This document shows positions 50,683 to 58,470 of a stretch of DNA of 64,000 bases, piece after piece. Numbering within the stretch: the stretch's first letter is position 1; the number at the start of each line of letters is the position of its first letter. The stretch spans positions 2,542,001 through 2,606,000 of the forward strand of contig NZ_CP016438.1 of the NCBI RefSeq assembly GCF_001685355.1, written 5' to 3'. The notes beneath the pieces are model-generated. The model saw only the letters and a program-made list of their open reading frames with translations, did not search any database and was not told the DNA's origin. The position numbers were made by a program, and so were the translations under genes. This DNA comes from Streptomyces lincolnensis. Lineage in GTDB: Bacteria > Actinomycetota > Actinomycetes > Streptomycetales > Streptomycetaceae.

Positions 50683-51435
50683 TCACACGGTGTGGGTCGC
50701 GCCCACCCGGGCGGTGGCGGTGCGTCCGCCGAAGACGGCGGCGGCCCGGACGGTGGCCGTCTCGGGGGTGAGGGTGGGCCCGACATGGGTGACGAGCAGC
50801 TCCCGCACACCCGCCTCACGGGCCGTGCGCCCGGCGTCCTCGGGCGTCAGGTGCACCTGTTCGCCTTCGCGATGCGCGTCGATGTCGGCCTCACAGAGGA
50901 ACAGGTCGGCCCCGCGGGCGAGTTCGGTGAGGGAGTCACAGGGTCCGCTGTCCCCGGAGTACGCCAGGACCCGCCCGTCCGCCTCGGCGCGCAGCCCGTA
51001 CGCCTCGACGTCGTGCGTGACGGCACGGGCCGTGAGCGTCAGGCCGCCGTGCCGGACGGTGTGACCGTCGTGCAGGGTCCGGAAGTCCAGCACGCCCTTC
51101 AGGAACCCGGTGTCGGCCCGCCCGAAGAACCCGGCGAGACGCTCCGCGCACCCGGCGGGGGCATGGACCGGAATGGGTGCGTCCGGCGTGAGCCCGCCGT
51201 AGGCGAGTCCGTATACGGCCGACAGCAGGTCGGCGTTGTGATCAGCGTGCAGATGCGAGATCCATACGGCCGTCAGGCGCGCCGGATCGGTGTGCCGCTG
51301 CAACTCCGCGAAGGTCCCCGGCCCGGCATCCACCCACACCTCGGCGCCCCCGCCCCGCAGCAGATATCCCGAGCAGGGCCGGTCCGGTCCGGGATGCGGA
51401 GAGGCGGTACCGAGGACGGTGAGCGTAAGCGACAT
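50683..51435 (-). CDS. Metallo-beta-lactamase-fold hydrolase (RNase Z/phosphodiesterase-like)
   Basis: 250 residues. The zinc signature H-x-H-x-D-H is SHLHADHN (His61, His63, Asp65, His66), with later ligands in ARAVTHDVEAYG, LAYSGDSGPCDSL and LLVTHVGP. The N-terminus MSLTLTVLGTASPHPGPDRPC is typical of the ElaC/RNase Z-like group acting on phosphodiesters or cyclic nucleotides. ATG 51435 is chosen; the same frame runs on upstream through repeat DNA and is rejected. No functional link to neighbours is evident. Confidence 0.83.
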   Translation of the reverse strand: MSLTLTVLGTASPHPGPDRPCSGYLLRGGGAEVWVDAGPGTFAELQRHTDPARLTAVWISHLHADHNADLLSAVYGLAYGGLTPDAPIPVHAPAGCAERLAGFFGRADTGFLKGVLDFRTLHDGHTVRHGGLTLTARAVTHDVEAYGLRAEADGRVLAYSGDSGPCDSLTELARGADLFLCEADIDAHREGEQVHLTPEDAGRTAREAGVRELLVTHVGPTLTPETATVRAAAVFGGRTATARVGATHTV

Positions 51436-52232
51436 GCGGGGAGCGTACGGGTCCCTCCGGGGCCGGCACTCCGCAATTTCCGTCCCTCGTCCGGTTGTCC
51501 GAGCGGAGGGAATTCCGGGGAGGAGGGGCGGAGTTGGGCGGCGCGGCCGCCGGGGCTCCTGGCGTCCGCGCGGTTTCCGGTCTCCGGGGGGCCGGTGTCG
51601 TCGGAGACTTCCGCGATCCTGCCGGGCCGGGAGGCTGCCAGACTCCCGGGCCGGTCGAGGGCGGCCGGGCCGCCCCGGTCGCGAGCACGGACGGAACCGG
51701 GCGGCGAGAACACCGGGGACCCGACGGTCCGCTGTTCCCGGTCGCCGATGCCGATGCCGTGCCGGGGTCCAATCCCGCCGGGCCGAGGCCGCCGGGTCAC
51801 CCGGGCCGGCCGAGGGCGACGGCGCCACCCCGGTCGCGGGCGCAGACGGAACGCCGCGCACCGGAGCCGGACGGCTGAGGCCCTCGCGGGCCGCTGTTCC
51901 CGGTCGCCGCCGCCGATGCCGTGGCAGAGTCCCACCATCCCGCCGGGCCGGGACACCGCCGGGCGTCGGGCCGCCTGTTCGCGGGCGGTGTCGTGGCCGC
52001 CGGCCCGTCGAGGCCGTGCCAGGGCGTCCGGTCGGCGGCCGAGGTGAGGGCGTCGAGGAGAACACGTCGGCGCCGGCGAGGCCGACGCCGTAAAGCCCGA
52101 GGCCGACGGGTGGTCCCACAGGCGCCACCGGCCGCCCTGAGTTCGACGGGGAGCGCGAAGTGTCGTCGGTCAGGAATGACGCCCCCCGTCACCACCTCCC
52201 CAAGAACCAGTCCTCGCCCCCCTTCCCGTTCC
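51436..52232. other. About 800 bp without a clear gene, containing imperfect repeats
   Basis: Several frames stay open here on both strands, as is common in such GC-rich DNA, but none shows a recognisable domain, a good ribosome site or clean third-position bias. The middle (about 51567-52000) is made of three related units. It may be a decayed gene or a structured non-coding element. Confidence 0.5.
51567..52000. repeat. Three imperfect repeats of about 162 nt
   Basis: Units begin near 51567, at 51729 and at 51891. The second and third both open with CCGCTGTTCCCGGTCGCC and are exactly 162 nt apart; the first is more diverged. Shared blocks include CCGCCGGGCCG and CCCCGGTCGCG. The third unit loses similarity after roughly 70 nt. 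Confidence 0.6.
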
Positions 52233-52820
52233 CTACAACACCCGCGTCCACCCCGGATCCCGCCCGCTCAGGCCCACCGCGCGGTCGAGGAGTGGGGCGT
52301 CGTCCGGTACGGGGACGATCGGGCCGAAGATCTCGTCCCGGCTGGGATCGTCCGCGGATGCCTCCAGGAAGTCGTGGGCGGCACGCAGCGCGGCCGGGTC
52401 GGGTGTGTACTCCTGGCCGGTGGCGCGGGCCAGGTCCCAGCCGTGGATGACCAGTTCGTCGATCGCGACGGCGGCGGCGACCGCGCCGGGGAGGTCGACA
52501 CCGCCGGCCCGGGTCATACCGGTCCACGCGGCCGGGTCCCGCCAGGCGTCGGCGAGTTCGTCCAGGACCTTGGGCAGCTCCTCGCGCCAGCCGGGGCCGA
52601 TGTCGGGAACGCCGCCGGGGGCGCTGTCGGTCGTGGGGCCGAGGTCCTTGCGCCCGGCGTCCCGGAACGCGACGGTGAGCCCGAGCAGATGGCCCAGCAG
52701 ATTCCGTACCGCCAGTTCCGGGCACGGCGTCGGGTCCGCCAGCTGCTCGTCGGTGACCTCGGCCGCGAGGCGGGCGATGACGAGGGTCTGCGGCCCCAGG
52801 TCGAGCATCGTGTCGGTCAT
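52233..52820 (-). CDS. TIGR03086-type DinB/mycothiol-dependent maleylpyruvate isomerase-fold protein
   Basis: 195 residues. Four-helix-bundle pattern with the metal-site segments CPELAVRNLLGHLLG, AAVAIDELVIHGWDLARATG and DPAALRAAHDFLEASADD, characteristic of the TIGR03086 actinobacterial group. ATG 52820 gives the family N-terminus (MTDTMLDLGPQTLVIARLAAEV). These proteins are thought to bind a divalent metal and act with mycothiol; the reaction is unknown. It is divergent from an MFS gene across 185 bp. Confidence 0.83.
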   Translation of the reverse strand: MTDTMLDLGPQTLVIARLAAEVTDEQLADPTPCPELAVRNLLGHLLGLTVAFRDAGRKDLGPTTDSAPGGVPDIGPGWREELPKVLDELADAWRDPAAWTGMTRAGGVDLPGAVAAAVAIDELVIHGWDLARATGQEYTPDPAALRAAHDFLEASADDPSRDEIFGPIVPVPDDAPLLDRAVGLSGRDPGWTRVL

Positions 52821-53005
52821 GCGAAGGCTCCTTGGATGTCGGTTCCTGAAGGGCAGACCGCCCTCGGCACCGAAACTCATCGCCCTCCCACATGGCCACC
52901 TCGTCGCCGCCTCATCGTTCTCGTCGGGCACCCGTCCGTTCCGCGCGGCTTCCAGGGCATCTGCCCGATCCCCGCGCCCCCGCCTTAGGCCCACGATGAC
53001 CAGGC

Positions 53006-54241
53006 ATGACAACCACTCCATGGCCGCTCGTGCGGGTCCTGCGCGACCGCAACGCCGGCCTCTACCTGGCCGGGGTCGTGGTCTCCGGCTTCGGCACGTC
53101 CGCGCTGTGGCTGGCCTCCGGTGTCTGGGTCAAGGACCTCACCGGCTCCGACGGCCTGGCCGCGCTCTGTCTGCTCGCGATGTGGGCGCCCACCCTGGCC
53201 GGCCCCCTGCTCGGCGCCCTCGCCGACCGCCTGCCCCGCAGACCCCTGCTGATCGGCACGAATCTGGTGCCGGCGGCGCTGCTGCTCACCCTCCTCACCG
53301 TCGACTCCCCCGACCGCCTCTGGCTGCTGTACGCGGTCCTGTTCGTGTACGGCGCGGCCGGCGTCGTCCATGACGCGGCCGAGGCCGCCCTGATCGCGAC
53401 CGCCGTCGACCGCTCCCTGCTCGGCGACTTCAACGGCCTGCGCATGACGGCCAGCGAGGGCATGAAACTCCTCGCCCCGCTGGCGGGCGCGGGCCTGTAC
53501 ACGGTGTACGGCGGCCCGGCCGTCGCGGTCCTCGACGCCGTCACCTTCGTGGCGGCCACCGGCCTGTACGCCTGCCTCCGCGTCCGCGAGCCCCGCCCCG
53601 AGCCGCCGACGACCGGCTGGCGGAAGCACACCGCCGAGGGCGCCCGGCACCTGTGGGCCCATCCCCGGCTGCGCCCCCTCGTCCTGGCGGGCGGCGCCAC
53701 CATGCTCTGCGCCGGCCTCAACGGGGCCATGACCTACGCCGTCGTCGACGACCTCGGCCGCTCCCCCGCGTACACGGGTGTGCTGTACGCCGTCCAGGGC
53801 GCCGGCTCGGTCGCGGTCGGGCTGGCCTCCGGTCCCCTCCTGCGGCACCTGGGCGAGCGCCGGTTCGCCGCGTACGGCATCGCCCTGACGGCCGTCGCGA
53901 CGGGACTGCGGGCCGTCCCGTCCGACGCGGTGGCGCTGGTGTGCGGGGCGGCGATCGGCGCGGGGCTGCCCTGTGTCCTGATCGCCACGCTGACGGCCGT
54001 GCAGCGCGAGACGCCGGACGCGCTGCTGGGGCGTACGGCCGCCACCGCCAACACCCTGGTGTTCACGCCGAACGTCCTCGGGCTGGCGGCGGGGGCGGCC
54101 CTGGTCGAACTGGTCGATCAGCGGCCCCTGTTGGCGGTGCTGGGCGCGGTCTGGCTCACCGTCGCCCTGCCGCTGCTTCAGAGGCCGGCGAGTGCCTCGC
54201 GCACCGACTCCAGGTCGCCGTCCGACGCCAACCCGGCGTGA
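53006..54241 (+). CDS. MFS transporter (12-TM, enterobactin-exporter/MFS_3-like)
   Basis: 411 residues with about 12 hydrophobic segments. Motif A-like sequence is in LGALADRLPRRPLLIGTNL, and FNGLRMTASEGMKLLAPLAGAGLYTVYGG is a signature of the MFS_3 exporter branch. The substrate is unknown. Its 3' end overlaps the convergent gene ending at 54178 by 64 bp, which is considerable for two real genes; the C-terminal tail after LLQRPA may be non-essential. Confidence 0.85.
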   Translation: MTTTPWPLVRVLRDRNAGLYLAGVVVSGFGTSALWLASGVWVKDLTGSDGLAALCLLAMWAPTLAGPLLGALADRLPRRPLLIGTNLVPAALLLTLLTVDSPDRLWLLYAVLFVYGAAGVVHDAAEAALIATAVDRSLLGDFNGLRMTASEGMKLLAPLAGAGLYTVYGGPAVAVLDAVTFVAATGLYACLRVREPRPEPPTTGWRKHTAEGARHLWAHPRLRPLVLAGGATMLCAGLNGAMTYAVVDDLGRSPAYTGVLYAVQGAGSVAVGLASGPLLRHLGERRFAAYGIALTAVATGLRAVPSDAVALVCGAAIGAGLPCVLIATLTAVQRETPDALLGRTAATANTLVFTPNVLGLAAGAALVELVDQRPLLAVLGAVWLTVALPLLQRPASASRTDSRSPSDANPA

Positions 54242-55338
54242 TACAGCCGTAGTTCGGTGGCACCGAGGCCCTGGGCGCGGGCCGCGTCCGCGGCGAGGGT
54301 GCCGGGGCTGCCGCCCATGCCGGAGACGACCCCGAAGTTGGCGGCGACGACGGCGCCCTCCCGGCGCTGTTCGGCGAAGGGCGTCAGCAGGGCGGGGCCG
54401 CCGGCGCACGGGACGACCACACCGTCCGCGACGGACAGGATGTGCGCGGGGTCGACGCCCGGGTTGGCGCCCACGTGGTAGGTGACCGGGTCGGCGTGGA
54501 GCAGCACCTGGAAGCCCTCGGGGGCGGCCGCGCGGACCGCGGCGACCGCCTCCTCCTGGAGGGTGCGGGCCCGTTCGTCGCGCCACGCGCGCGTGGCGGC
54601 CGCGTTCGCCTCGCCGAGGAGCTTCTCGACCCCGGTCCAGCCCTCGTCGGGCGCGCCCCGCCACAGCGGTTCCAGCGCGGCCCGGACGGCGGCGGCCAGT
54701 GCGTCGGCGTCCAGGCCCTGGGCGCCGTAGCCCTCCCGGCAGACCGTGCAGAAGCAGAGCGCCATCAGGTAGTAGCCGGCGTCGCCGAGCGGCACCCCGC
54801 CGGTCTTGTCGTGGGCGTGCAGGTGCTGGAGGCCGTACCAGCCGAGGGACTCCAGCTCGGTGCCGCGCGCCCCGGGCCGCACGGCCGCCTCGGCTGCCAG
54901 CGTGACGAGGTACTCGCGGGTGGCGGGCCGGGCGATGCACGGGGCCCACGCGTAGCGGTCGCCGTAGGCGTTGACGACCGAGGTGTCCGGGTGGTCGGCG
55001 CCGAGGCGGGAGTTGTGCGCGAGCACGACCCAGGTGTGCACCTCCAGACCCGCCTGTACGAGGGCCTCGGCGGCCTCGCCGAAGGCGTCCCCGGGGGCCC
55101 AGTCCCCGGCCGCGTACGGGCGCAGCTCGCGCCCCTGCCACCGGTCGTCCGTGGGGTAGAGCACGGCCGCGTGCTCGGCGGTGACGATGCGGTGGCGCGG
55201 GTGGCGGGGGGTCAGGGCGCGGGTGGAGTGGTAGGCGGCGGCGAGCGTCGCCTGCCGTACGCCGAGCGCGGCGATCCGCCCGGCGGCCTCCGGGTCGCCG
55301 TTCACGTCCCAGGGGTAGACGAACGTCGAGGCCTTCAC
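54178..55338 (-). CDS. Uncharacterised TIM-barrel-like protein linked to uronate catabolism
   Basis: 386 residues, no signal. Not confidently recognised. The sequence alternates strands and helices like a glycoside-hydrolase-type TIM barrel: IAALGVRQATLAAAYHSTRALTP, LEVHTWVVLAHNSRLG, GTELESLGWYGLQHLHAHDKTG. It has a C-x-C-x2-C motif (ALCFCTVCREGYG, Cys195, Cys197, Cys200) seen in putative hydrolase-like barrels. Glu163 could be catalytic. Start is GTG 55338 with GGAGGA just ahead. It lies 31 bp after the 5-dehydro-4-deoxyglucarate dehydratase gene, so a role in galacturonate or lactone metabolism is suspected, not shown. Confidence 0.7.
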   Translation of the reverse strand: MKASTFVYPWDVNGDPEAAGRIAALGVRQATLAAAYHSTRALTPRHPRHRIVTAEHAAVLYPTDDRWQGRELRPYAAGDWAPGDAFGEAAEALVQAGLEVHTWVVLAHNSRLGADHPDTSVVNAYGDRYAWAPCIARPATREYLVTLAAEAAVRPGARGTELESLGWYGLQHLHAHDKTGGVPLGDAGYYLMALCFCTVCREGYGAQGLDADALAAAVRAALEPLWRGAPDEGWTGVEKLLGEANAAATRAWRDERARTLQEEAVAAVRAAAPEGFQVLLHADPVTYHVGANPGVDPAHILSVADGVVVPCAGGPALLTPFAEQRREGAVVAANFGVVSGMGGSPGTLAADAARAQGLGATELRLYHAGLASDGDLESVREALAGL

Positions 55339-55369
55339 TTGTCCTCCGCCTTCATGTGGTGCTGTGCGT

Positions 55370-56311
55370 TCACTTGTCCTCGTCCAGCAGCGCGTGGCCG
55401 CGCTCGATGATCCGGGCGAGCTGCTTGACATGATCCTCGGTCGGCTCGTGCAGCGGCGGGCGGACCTCCCCGACGTCGAGTCCACCCATCCGTACGCCCG
55501 CCTTGACGAGGGCGACGGCGTAGCCGCGGCCCTGGGCGCGCAGTTCGACGAAGGGCCGGTAGAAGCCGTCGAGCAGACGGTGGGCGGTGGCGTCGTCGCC
55601 GGTGCGGTGGGCCGTGTGGAAGGCGAGGGCGATCTCGGGCGCGAAGCAGAAGACGGCGGAGGAGTAGAGGGTGACGCCGATACCGCGGTAGGCGAGCTGG
55701 GTCTGCTCGGCGGTCGGCAGTCCGTTGAAGTAGAGGAAGTCGCCGGGGACCTCGGTGCGCACGGCGCTGATGATCCGCTGGAGCAGGTCGAGGTCGCCGA
55801 GTCCGTCCTTGAAGCCGATGATGCCGTCGGTGCGGGCCAGCTCGACGACCGTCTCGGGGGTGAAGAGGGCGTTGTCGCGCTGGTAGACGATCACCGGCAG
55901 CGCGGTCGCGGCGGCCACCTCGCGGTAGTGCCGCAGCAGGCCCTCCTGTCCGGCGATCACGAGGTAGGGCGGCATGGCGAGCAGTCCGTCGGCCCCGGCC
56001 GCCTCGGCGAGCCTCGCGTACCGCACGGCGAGGGCGGTGCCGTAGCCGGCGCCCGCGACGACCGGCACCCGGCCCGCCGTCTCCTGGACGGCCGCCCGCA
56101 CGCAGGTCTCGAACTCCTCGGGCGTCAGGGCGTGGAACTCGCCGGTGCCGCAGCAGGCGAAGACGGCGGCGGCCCCCGCCTCCACACCGCGGCGCACATG
56201 GGTGCGGTAGGCGTCGAGGTCGACGGAGCCGTCGGGGCCGTAGGCGGTGACGGGGAAGAACAGGGGCCCGCTGGGGATGCCGAGTCGAGTGGCGAGGTCG
56301 GCAGGCGTCAC
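55370..56311 (-). CDS. kdgD: 5-dehydro-4-deoxyglucarate dehydratase
   Basis: Decarboxylates and dehydrates 5-keto-4-deoxyglucarate to 2-oxoglutarate semialdehyde. The 313-residue DapA-family protein has the KdgD-specific forms of the family motifs: FACCGTGEFHALT for carboxylate binding, VIVYQRDNALF with Tyr143, and GIIGFKDGLGD with Schiff-base Lys168. It is divergent from uronate dehydrogenase, and its product is the substrate of the dehydrogenase at 13532. The downstream uncharacterised gene is in the same transcription unit. Confidence 0.9.
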   Translation of the reverse strand: MTPADLATRLGIPSGPLFFPVTAYGPDGSVDLDAYRTHVRRGVEAGAAAVFACCGTGEFHALTPEEFETCVRAAVQETAGRVPVVAGAGYGTALAVRYARLAEAAGADGLLAMPPYLVIAGQEGLLRHYREVAAATALPVIVYQRDNALFTPETVVELARTDGIIGFKDGLGDLDLLQRIISAVRTEVPGDFLYFNGLPTAEQTQLAYRGIGVTLYSSAVFCFAPEIALAFHTAHRTGDDATAHRLLDGFYRPFVELRAQGRGYAVALVKAGVRMGGLDVGEVRPPLHEPTEDHVKQLARIIERGHALLDEDK

Positions 56312-56339
56312 AAGCTCTCCCTAGAACGAGGACGGGAAC

Positions 56340-56366
56340 GTGCAGGCTTCGGAATGTGCAGGCTTC
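56340..56366. promoter_or_regulatory. Direct repeats in the kdgD-udh divergent control region
   Basis: GTGCAGGCTTC occurs at 56340-56350 and 56356-56366, 16 bp apart. An AT-rich stretch with two TTTATG units follows at about 56376-56388, likely the kdgD promoter area. Confidence 0.45.
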
Positions 56367-56447
56367 TGATCGAAGTTTATGTTTATGAACAGGGGCTACG
56401 CCACCCTTGACGAGCCAAGGAAATGATCCTTAGCTTGTCCACGAATG

Positions 56448-56464
56448 TGAATACTGTGCATTCA
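56448..56464. promoter_or_regulatory. Inverted repeat just before uronate dehydrogenase
   Basis: TGAAT-N7-ATTCA, with GAATG and CATTC also pairing across the same centre, lies 30 bp upstream of the udh start. It is a candidate operator; no regulator gene is adjacent. Confidence 0.4.
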
Positions 56465-56493
56465 TGCGGCCATCGACCCAAGGAGAACCGAGG

Positions 56494-57303
56494 ATGCCAG
56501 CGCCCCGCACCGTTCTGCTCACCGGCGCCGCCGGTGGACTCGGCACCCTGATGCGGGACCTGCTCCCCGAGTACGGCTACCGGCTGCGGCTGCTCGACCT
56601 GCGGCCGATCGAGGGCGAGCCGGACGCGGTCGTCGCGGACCTCGCCGACAAGGACGCCGTACGCGAGGCCGTCCGGGGCGTCGACGCGATCATCCACCTC
56701 GCGGGCATCTCCCTGGAAGCCCCCTTCGAGAAGATCCTCAAGGCGAACATCGAGGGGACCTACCACCTGTACGAGGCCGCCCGCGAGGAGGGCGTCGGCC
56801 GTATCGTCTTCGCCTCCTCCAACCACGCGGTCGGCTACACCCCGCGCCCCCAGGGCGACGACCGGCTCATCCCCGTCGACACCCCGCGCCGCCCGGACAC
56901 CTTCTACGGCCTGTCCAAGTCCTTCGGCGAGGACCTCGCGCAGTTCTACTGGGACAAGCACGGCCTGGAGACGGTCTCCGTACGCATCGGCTCCTGCTTC
57001 CCCGAGCCGACCAGCGTGCGCATGCTCTCCCTGTGGATGAGCCCGGCCGACGGCGCCCGCCTCTTCCACGCGGCCCTGACCTCGGAGAACGTGGGACACA
57101 CCGTGGTCTACGGCTCCTCCGCCAACACCCGGCTGTGGTGGGACCTGACCTCCGCGCGGGCACTCGGCTACGACCCCCAGGACGACTCCGAGCCCTACGC
57201 CGAGAAGCTGATCGCCGAACAGGGCGAACTCCAGGACGGCAACGAGTCGCACGCCTACCTGGGCGGCGCCTTCGTGACGGACCCACCGGTCTGGCCGTAC
57301 TAA
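56494..57303 (+). CDS. udh: Uronate (galacturonate/glucuronate) dehydrogenase
   Basis: Oxidises D-galacturonate or D-glucuronate to the aldaro-lactone with NAD+, the first step of oxidative uronate catabolism. The 269-residue short-chain/epimerase-type protein has the dinucleotide loop TGAAGGLG (10-17), catalytic Tyr138-x3-Lys142 in FYGLSKSFGE, and the Udh-typical SSNHAVGYTP, VRIGSCFPEP and SLWMSPADGARLF. ATG 56494 follows AAGGAGAACCGAGG; the ATG at 56464 would add ten unrelated residues. A terminator hairpin follows at 57319. Confidence 0.9.
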   Translation: MPAPRTVLLTGAAGGLGTLMRDLLPEYGYRLRLLDLRPIEGEPDAVVADLADKDAVREAVRGVDAIIHLAGISLEAPFEKILKANIEGTYHLYEAAREEGVGRIVFASSNHAVGYTPRPQGDDRLIPVDTPRRPDTFYGLSKSFGEDLAQFYWDKHGLETVSVRIGSCFPEPTSVRMLSLWMSPADGARLFHAALTSENVGHTVVYGSSANTRLWWDLTSARALGYDPQDDSEPYAEKLIAEQGELQDGNESHAYLGGAFVTDPPVWPY

Positions 57304-57318
57304 GTCCGGTTACCTCCA

Positions 57319-57345
57319 CGGGCGGGCACCGAACGGGCCCGCCCG
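57319..57345 (+). terminator. Terminator hairpin after udh
   Basis: CGGGCGGGC (57319-57327) pairs with GCCCGCCCG (57337-57345) across 9 nt, 15 bp after the udh stop. Confidence 0.7.
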
Positions 57346-57401
57346 CGGGCACATCCGGGCACGGCCGTCACCCCTGATGCGGGCGCGCCAGCGCCGCACC
57401 A

Positions 57402-57428
57402 GGGGCGCGGGGAACTGCGCGACCAGCC
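57402..57428 (+). repeat. GC-rich interspersed element, copy 5
   Basis: Same 27-nt element as copies 1-4, 98 bp downstream of the udh stop and beyond its terminator hairpin. Confidence 0.8.
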
Positions 57429-57622
57429 ACGACGCACCCGCAGCCGCGCCACCACCGCACCGCCCGAGCTCGTGGGCTTCCCCGCCCGAACGGGCACACG
57501 CGGGCAGCATCGGCCTCGCAACAGACCTGGTCAGCACCACCCACCCGCTGTAGAACTTTCCCCCAAGGGCTCCACAGGACCCGAACGGGCAAAGAAGCTG
57601 GCGGGAAAGGCAGGTGTCGGCC

Positions 57623-58393
57623 ATGGATGCGAGAACCGCGGAGGAACGCCAGCGCGAGATCGTGCGCGCCGCTCGCGCCACCGGCTCCGTGGACGTCACA
57701 GAACTCGCCACCACCCTCGGCGTGGCCAAGGAAACCGTGCGCCGAGACCTCCGCGCCCTGGAGGACCACGGCCTGGTCCGCCGCACCCACGGCGGCGCCT
57801 ACCCCGTGGAGAGCGCCGGGTTCGAGACGACGCTCGCCTTCCGCGCCACCAGCCACGTCCCCGAGAAGCGCAGGATCGCGGCCGCCGCGGCCGAGCTGCT
57901 CGGGGACGCCGAGACGGTCTTCGTCGACGAGGGCTTCACCCCGCAGCTCATCGCCGAGGCACTGCCCAGGGACCGGCCGCTGACCGTGGTCACCGCGTCC
58001 CTGCCGGTCGCGGGCACCCTCGCCGAATCCGACGGCATCTCGGTGCTGCTGCTGGGCGGCCGGGTGCGCTCCGGCACCCTGGCCACCGTCGACCACTGGA
58101 CGACGAAGATGCTGGCCGGTTTCGTCGTCGACCTCGCCTACATCGGCGCCAACGGCATCTCCCGCGAACACGGCCTCACCACCCCCGACCCGGCGGTCAG
58201 CGAGGTCAAGGCGCAGGCGATCAGGGCCGCGCGCCGCACGGTGTTCGCGGGCGTGCACACCAAGTTCGGAGCGGTCAGCTTCTGCCGGTTCGCCGAGATC
58301 GGCGCCCTGGAGGCGATCGTGACGAGCACCCTGCTCCCCACGGCCGAGGCCCACCGCTACTCCCTGCTCGGGCCGCAGGTCATCCGCGTCTGA
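57623..58393 (+). CDS. DeoR-family transcriptional regulator
   Basis: 256 residues. The N-terminal DeoR helix-turn-helix (RQREIVRAARATGSVDVTELATTLGVAKETVRRDLRALEDHGLVRRTHGGAYP) precedes the DeoRC sugar-phosphate sensor domain (VFVDEGFTPQLIAEAL, IGANGISREHGLTTPDPAVSEVKAQAI). ATG 57623 is chosen; GTG 57614 is an alternative three codons upstream. It heads the same-strand cluster with the polyol-type importer and likely represses it until a sugar or polyol phosphate binds. Confidence 0.88.
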   Translation: MDARTAEERQREIVRAARATGSVDVTELATTLGVAKETVRRDLRALEDHGLVRRTHGGAYPVESAGFETTLAFRATSHVPEKRRIAAAAAELLGDAETVFVDEGFTPQLIAEALPRDRPLTVVTASLPVAGTLAESDGISVLLLGGRVRSGTLATVDHWTTKMLAGFVVDLAYIGANGISREHGLTTPDPAVSEVKAQAIRAARRTVFAGVHTKFGAVSFCRFAEIGALEAIVTSTLLPTAEAHRYSLLGPQVIRV

Positions 58394-58470
58394 CCACCCC
58401 CCTCACCACCTGTGGGGCCACGCCTCGCCAAGGCGCGCCCCTTATCTCCCCATACGTCCAGGAGCGATCC

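Larger units (their letters stand above)
57304..57622. other. Gene-free interval of 319 bp with terminator and repeat
   Basis: It holds the udh terminator, one copy of the recurring 27-nt element, and presumably the promoter of the DeoR-headed operon. No coding frame is convincing. Confidence 0.55.

Noticed and set aside
51495..51878. 127-codon plus-strand ORF in the repeat region
   Set aside because: Starts with TTG, has no ribosome site or domain, and the repeats shift frame between the first two units, so protein coding is unlikely.
51436..52128. N-terminal extension of the metallo-beta-lactamase frame through the repeat region
   Set aside because: The family N-terminus begins at ATG 51435; the extension is low-complexity Arg/Pro sequence over repeats.
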